This document shows, one piece after another, positions 19,256 through 21,512 of a stretch of DNA of 21,512 bases. The translations under genes were made by a program, and so were the position numbers. Position 1 is the first letter of the stretch, and every line of letters starts with the position of its first letter. The stretch spans positions 1 to 21,512 of the forward strand of contig NW_005434623.1 of assembly GCF_000315625.1 (NCBI RefSeq), read 5' to 3'. The notes under the pieces are model-generated. The model was not told the DNA's origin. It made no database searches and saw only the letters and a list, made by a program, of their open reading frames with translations. The DNA is from Guillardia theta CCMP2712. Its lineage: Eukaryota > Cryptophyceae > Pyrenomonadales > Geminigeraceae.

Positions 19256-20000
19256 GTAAAAGAGGGCAGAGCTCAAATGCGTGGGTGCGCACAACTGGGG
19301 GTGCTTGGGGCCGGCATGGTTGCATGAAGACGGATTTTCGGGCGCAGGGGGTGTGAGGTGTACCAGGGGAAATACAGGGGGTGGTGGTGTAGAAGGGGGA
19401 GAAGAAAAGCATTGAAGACAGGGTATTCAAGACTAGAAAGAGGGGGTGCTGAGCACAGGGGGACTAAAAAAGAGGGGAGCCCGATCATGCAGGTGGGGGT
19501 GGAAATCCGTACAGCAAATAGTCGGAGTACCCGTGCATAATGGCAATTCTGATTCTGTGACAGAGGGTGGGGGTACCCATTTCTAGCTGTCGAAAGATCT
19601 ATTAGGTGTTCGACATTCGAATCGGTTGGGGAAAAGCCGGGGGTGGGGTGGAGGAAAAAGAACAATAGATGAGTGAGAAGCGCACGATCAGATGCTGTTA
19701 TCGTTTCCTTGAAATAGGGGGTGATGGAGGTGAATACAGGGGTAGCAAGCAGGGCAACCTTCCAGGTGGGTAGTGTCGAATTTGATCGTTTTGGAGGAGC
19801 GGAAAGGCAGGGTTCGAAGATGCTCAAAGTGAGGGGTGGTGACCCTTGGAGGGGGAATGGGCGGGGAAATTAAAATTTCAAGGTGGGGACAGTCGATTTT
19901 AAAAAAAAACTTAGTTGTTTTTTTTGGCCTTTTAAAAGTCAGGCAGTCCTCCCGCCGGTACAAGACTTTGGAAAAGTAGGGGTAGGGGGTACGCTTTCTG
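19256..20000 (+). repeat. Second G-strand-biased tract
   Basis: Dense G runs on the plus strand (GGGGGTGTGAGG, GGGGTAGGGGGTACG, GGGTGGGGTGG) with few C runs, in the same style as 15950-16740. Minus-strand frames translate to Pro/Ser/His/Thr-rich low-complexity sequence, so I do not call them genes. Poly-A and poly-T runs near 19900-19925 break the tract. Confidence 0.6.
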
Positions 20001-20556
20001 AATCAAAACGAATCAACGCCTGCTACTTCCATAGAATTTCGACAGGAGCTGATCTGAAAATGCACTACAGAGATTCTTAGTACGAAATAGTTTACTCTAC
20101 AATGTCATAAGTCAAATGATTACTTATCTTTGTACGTACTGAAGGGGTCTGTAGTGGTGATTGGAAACACGTGAAACCCTCTTGAAGCCTCGTCGCCTTG
20201 AAGTCATTTTCGGGGAGCTGTTACAAATTAAAACAAAGCTCCTACAAGTATAAAAGAATTTGAGCCATCTATTTTAGCTATTTGTACCATCTATTTGTTT
20301 TTTCCTAGGGTGTATCTCCTTTTTTGTAGCTCATGAAGCTCCGAGTTGTGCACGGCTTTACCGCTCCACCACACAAATCAGATCAAACCCTCTGGACCCA
20401 CCCCAGGTCCAGACAAACTTTCAAAACTACCCCTGTGCTTCAGGTGATTTGACCACAGAAGCCTCGGACTCCGGTACAGCATCAGTGGAAAATTCTATGA
20501 ACCCACCCCCTGAAAATAGTCGTAGTATCTCATGTTATCAGTCACAGGCTGCAACT
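20001..20556. other. AT-richer spacer before GC-rich block 2, no gene recognised
   Basis: Separates the second G-biased tract from the second GC-rich block. Apart from one hairpin near 20391-20413 and T-runs around 20300-20325, I see no structure and no convincing coding frame. Confidence 0.45.
20391..20413. repeat. Perfect 8-base inverted repeat
   Basis: Arms TCTGGACC (20391-20398) and GGTCCAGA (20406-20413) flank a 7-base loop CACCCCA. It is an isolated hairpin in the spacer; no U-run follows and function is unknown. Confidence 0.75.
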
Positions 20557-20676
20557 TGCGGCCGACCGTGCCTTAGAGGTCATTATTCGGACCACGGTAT
20601 CGGACCGTACGGTAGCCCGGCCCGGGCGGCCGGCGACCGTCACTACGCCGGTCGGTCAACGGGTGGCACCCGCCGT

Positions 20677-20698
20677 GACCGTACCGTACGGTACGGTC
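20677..20698. repeat. Perfect 22-base palindrome
   Basis: Reads identically on both strands, built from alternating CCGTA and CGGTA words with centre GTAC at the axis. The same CCGTACGG core recurs at 20606-20613 and in related form near 20764-20776. Confidence 0.9.
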
Positions 20699-20901
20699 CT
20701 GCCGCATACAGTCGCCGCCGCTTCGAGCCGCGCGGCGCGGCTCCCACCAACGACTGGCACCGTAGTACCGTACGGTCACCGGCCGCCGGGCCGGCGCGGG
20801 GCGCCGCGGCGGCCGCCGGGCGCCGGGGGTCTCAGCCCGGCCTCCCGGCGTCCGGCCGCGCGCGCCGCGCGGCCGCGCCCCGGCGGCGGCCCGGCGCCGC
20901 C

Positions 20902-20920
20902 GACTCGGAGGCTCCGAGTC
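20902..20920. repeat. Perfect inverted repeat, 9-base arms, 1-base spacer
   Basis: Arms GACTCGGAG (20902-20910) and CTCCGAGTC (20912-20920) around a single G. GACTC is the most recurrent non-GC-only word in both GC-rich blocks. Confidence 0.85.
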
Positions 20921-21406
20921 AGCACTGGCCGGGCCGTCACGGTCGCCGCCGCCGGCGGCGGCCCGGCCCTCAGCTAGCCGCCCGGCGGTACTCAGTACGG
21001 CGCCCCCGGGCCCGGTGACGGTAGTACTACCGGTATCTCACCGTGCGACTCAGGCAGCCCGGCGGCCGCTCGGCCCGCCACGGAGTCACTGAGTCGGACA
21101 CCGCCGGTGCCCGGCCACCCGCCGGGCCGCCGGCGTGACTCAGTCGCCTGAATGATCCGCCCGGTCCGCGGCTCGGATCGGCGGACGGTGGCCCGCAAGG
21201 CCCGCGGCGGCCGCCCGGCGCCGGGGTCATCGCTCGCGGCCGCACTGCACCGGCGCCGGCGGCAGTGGCCGGCCGGGCACTGAGGCTGGCGGCGGCGGCC
21301 GGGCCGACCGCGCGCACTGAACCGTTGAACCGTGATGATGAACGGTTAACTTCCACGGTGACTACCGGGTGACCGTAGTAGTTAGGCTAGTCAGTACTGA
21401 CAGTGA

Positions 21407-21506
21407 AGTTTGGCCCGGGGGACAGCCGCTGAGCAGTTGGCCGCGGCAGGCCCCCATGATGATTGGGTTTGGTTCTCTGCTGTCTTTTCTCTGGCCGGGC
21501 TTCTCG
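21407..21506 (+). repeat. Short dispersed repeat, expanded copy
   Basis: Holds the same ordered blocks as 1606-1665, including an exact 17-base match GATTGGGTTTGGTTCTC (21461-21477) and GCTGTCTTTTCTCT. Here they are interrupted by CCCG, CCGCTGAG, a roughly 23-base GC-rich stretch, a single T, and GGCCGGGC. Same orientation as the left copy. The window ends six bases after it. Confidence 0.7.
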
Positions 21507-21512
21507 GGCGCG

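Larger units (their letters stand above)
20557..21450. repeat. GC-rich, palindrome-dense block 2
   Basis: Very high GC with repeated GC-only words and short ACCGTAC, GACTC and CACTGA words, starting abruptly near 20557 and merging at the right into the edge repeat. It has long self-complementary words, including perfect palindromes at 20677-20698 and 20902-20920. Long frames across it reflect the scarcity of AT-containing stop codons and have Arg/Ala/Gly/Pro-rich low-complexity translations. No gene called. Confidence 0.7.

Noticed and set aside
19273-19827. 184-codon minus-strand frame
   Set aside because: Lies wholly in a G-biased tract, with Pro/Ser/His/Thr-rich composition and no domain; best explained by strand bias.
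20449-21018. 189-codon plus-strand frame in GC-rich block 2
   Set aside because: Arg/Ala/Gly/Pro low-complexity translation over palindromic repeat sequence; long frames are expected where stop codons are rare.
1-21512. CRISPR arrays, bacterial operons, tRNA or rRNA genes
   Set aside because: No regularly spaced direct repeats, no recognisable cloverleaf or rRNA core sequence, and the spliced genes show the DNA is eukaryotic nuclear.

Overview
The window is nuclear DNA from a microbial eukaryote with an extremely intron-dense genome. The minus-strand clathrin heavy chain gene reads cleanly only as 60 short exons separated by 59 introns of about 36-86 nt (mean about 49 nt). A plant/algal-type telomeric repeat (TTTAGGG on the minus strand) lies near the left edge. 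Tiny introns, this telomere type and the protein families seen fit a unicellular alga, with a cryptophyte such as Guillardia theta a plausible candidate. That assignment is inference, because no rRNA or organelle marker is present.

Layout, left to right. (1) 1-1551: a long minus-strand reading frame, unrecognised and cut by the window edge, whose frame opens inside an interstitial telomere-like repeat (1537-1562). (2) 1606-1665: a short sequence that recurs, in an expanded form, at the right edge (21407-21506). (3) 1898-2935 (+): an intronless gene for a TDT/TehA-SLAC1-type anion channel or transporter. (4) 3737-4889 (-): a two-exon AlkB-like 2-oxoglutarate/Fe(II) dioxygenase with a probable organelle-targeting presequence. 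(5) 4965-8072: a nearly perfect tandem duplication of about 1.55 kb carrying the 3' end of the clathrin gene plus its downstream flank. The left copy (A) is a headless clathrin fragment; the right copy (B) completes the gene. (6) 7259-15392 (-): complete clathrin heavy chain. (7) 15950-21512: a gene-poor region with two G-strand-biased tracts (about 15950-16740 and 19256-20000), two very GC-rich palindrome-dense blocks (about 16965-17815 and 20557-21450) and one minus-strand gene (18077-18724) for a helix-turn-helix plus AT-hook-like protein.

The genes do not form a pathway: membrane transport, oxidative demethylation/hydroxylation, vesicle coat and DNA binding are unrelated roles. The points of most interest are structural. 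They are the recent tandem duplication, five GC-AG introns in one gene, an in-frame stop-free intron, the palindrome-rich GC blocks, and the edge repeat whose right copy looks like the left copy with GC-rich words inserted.
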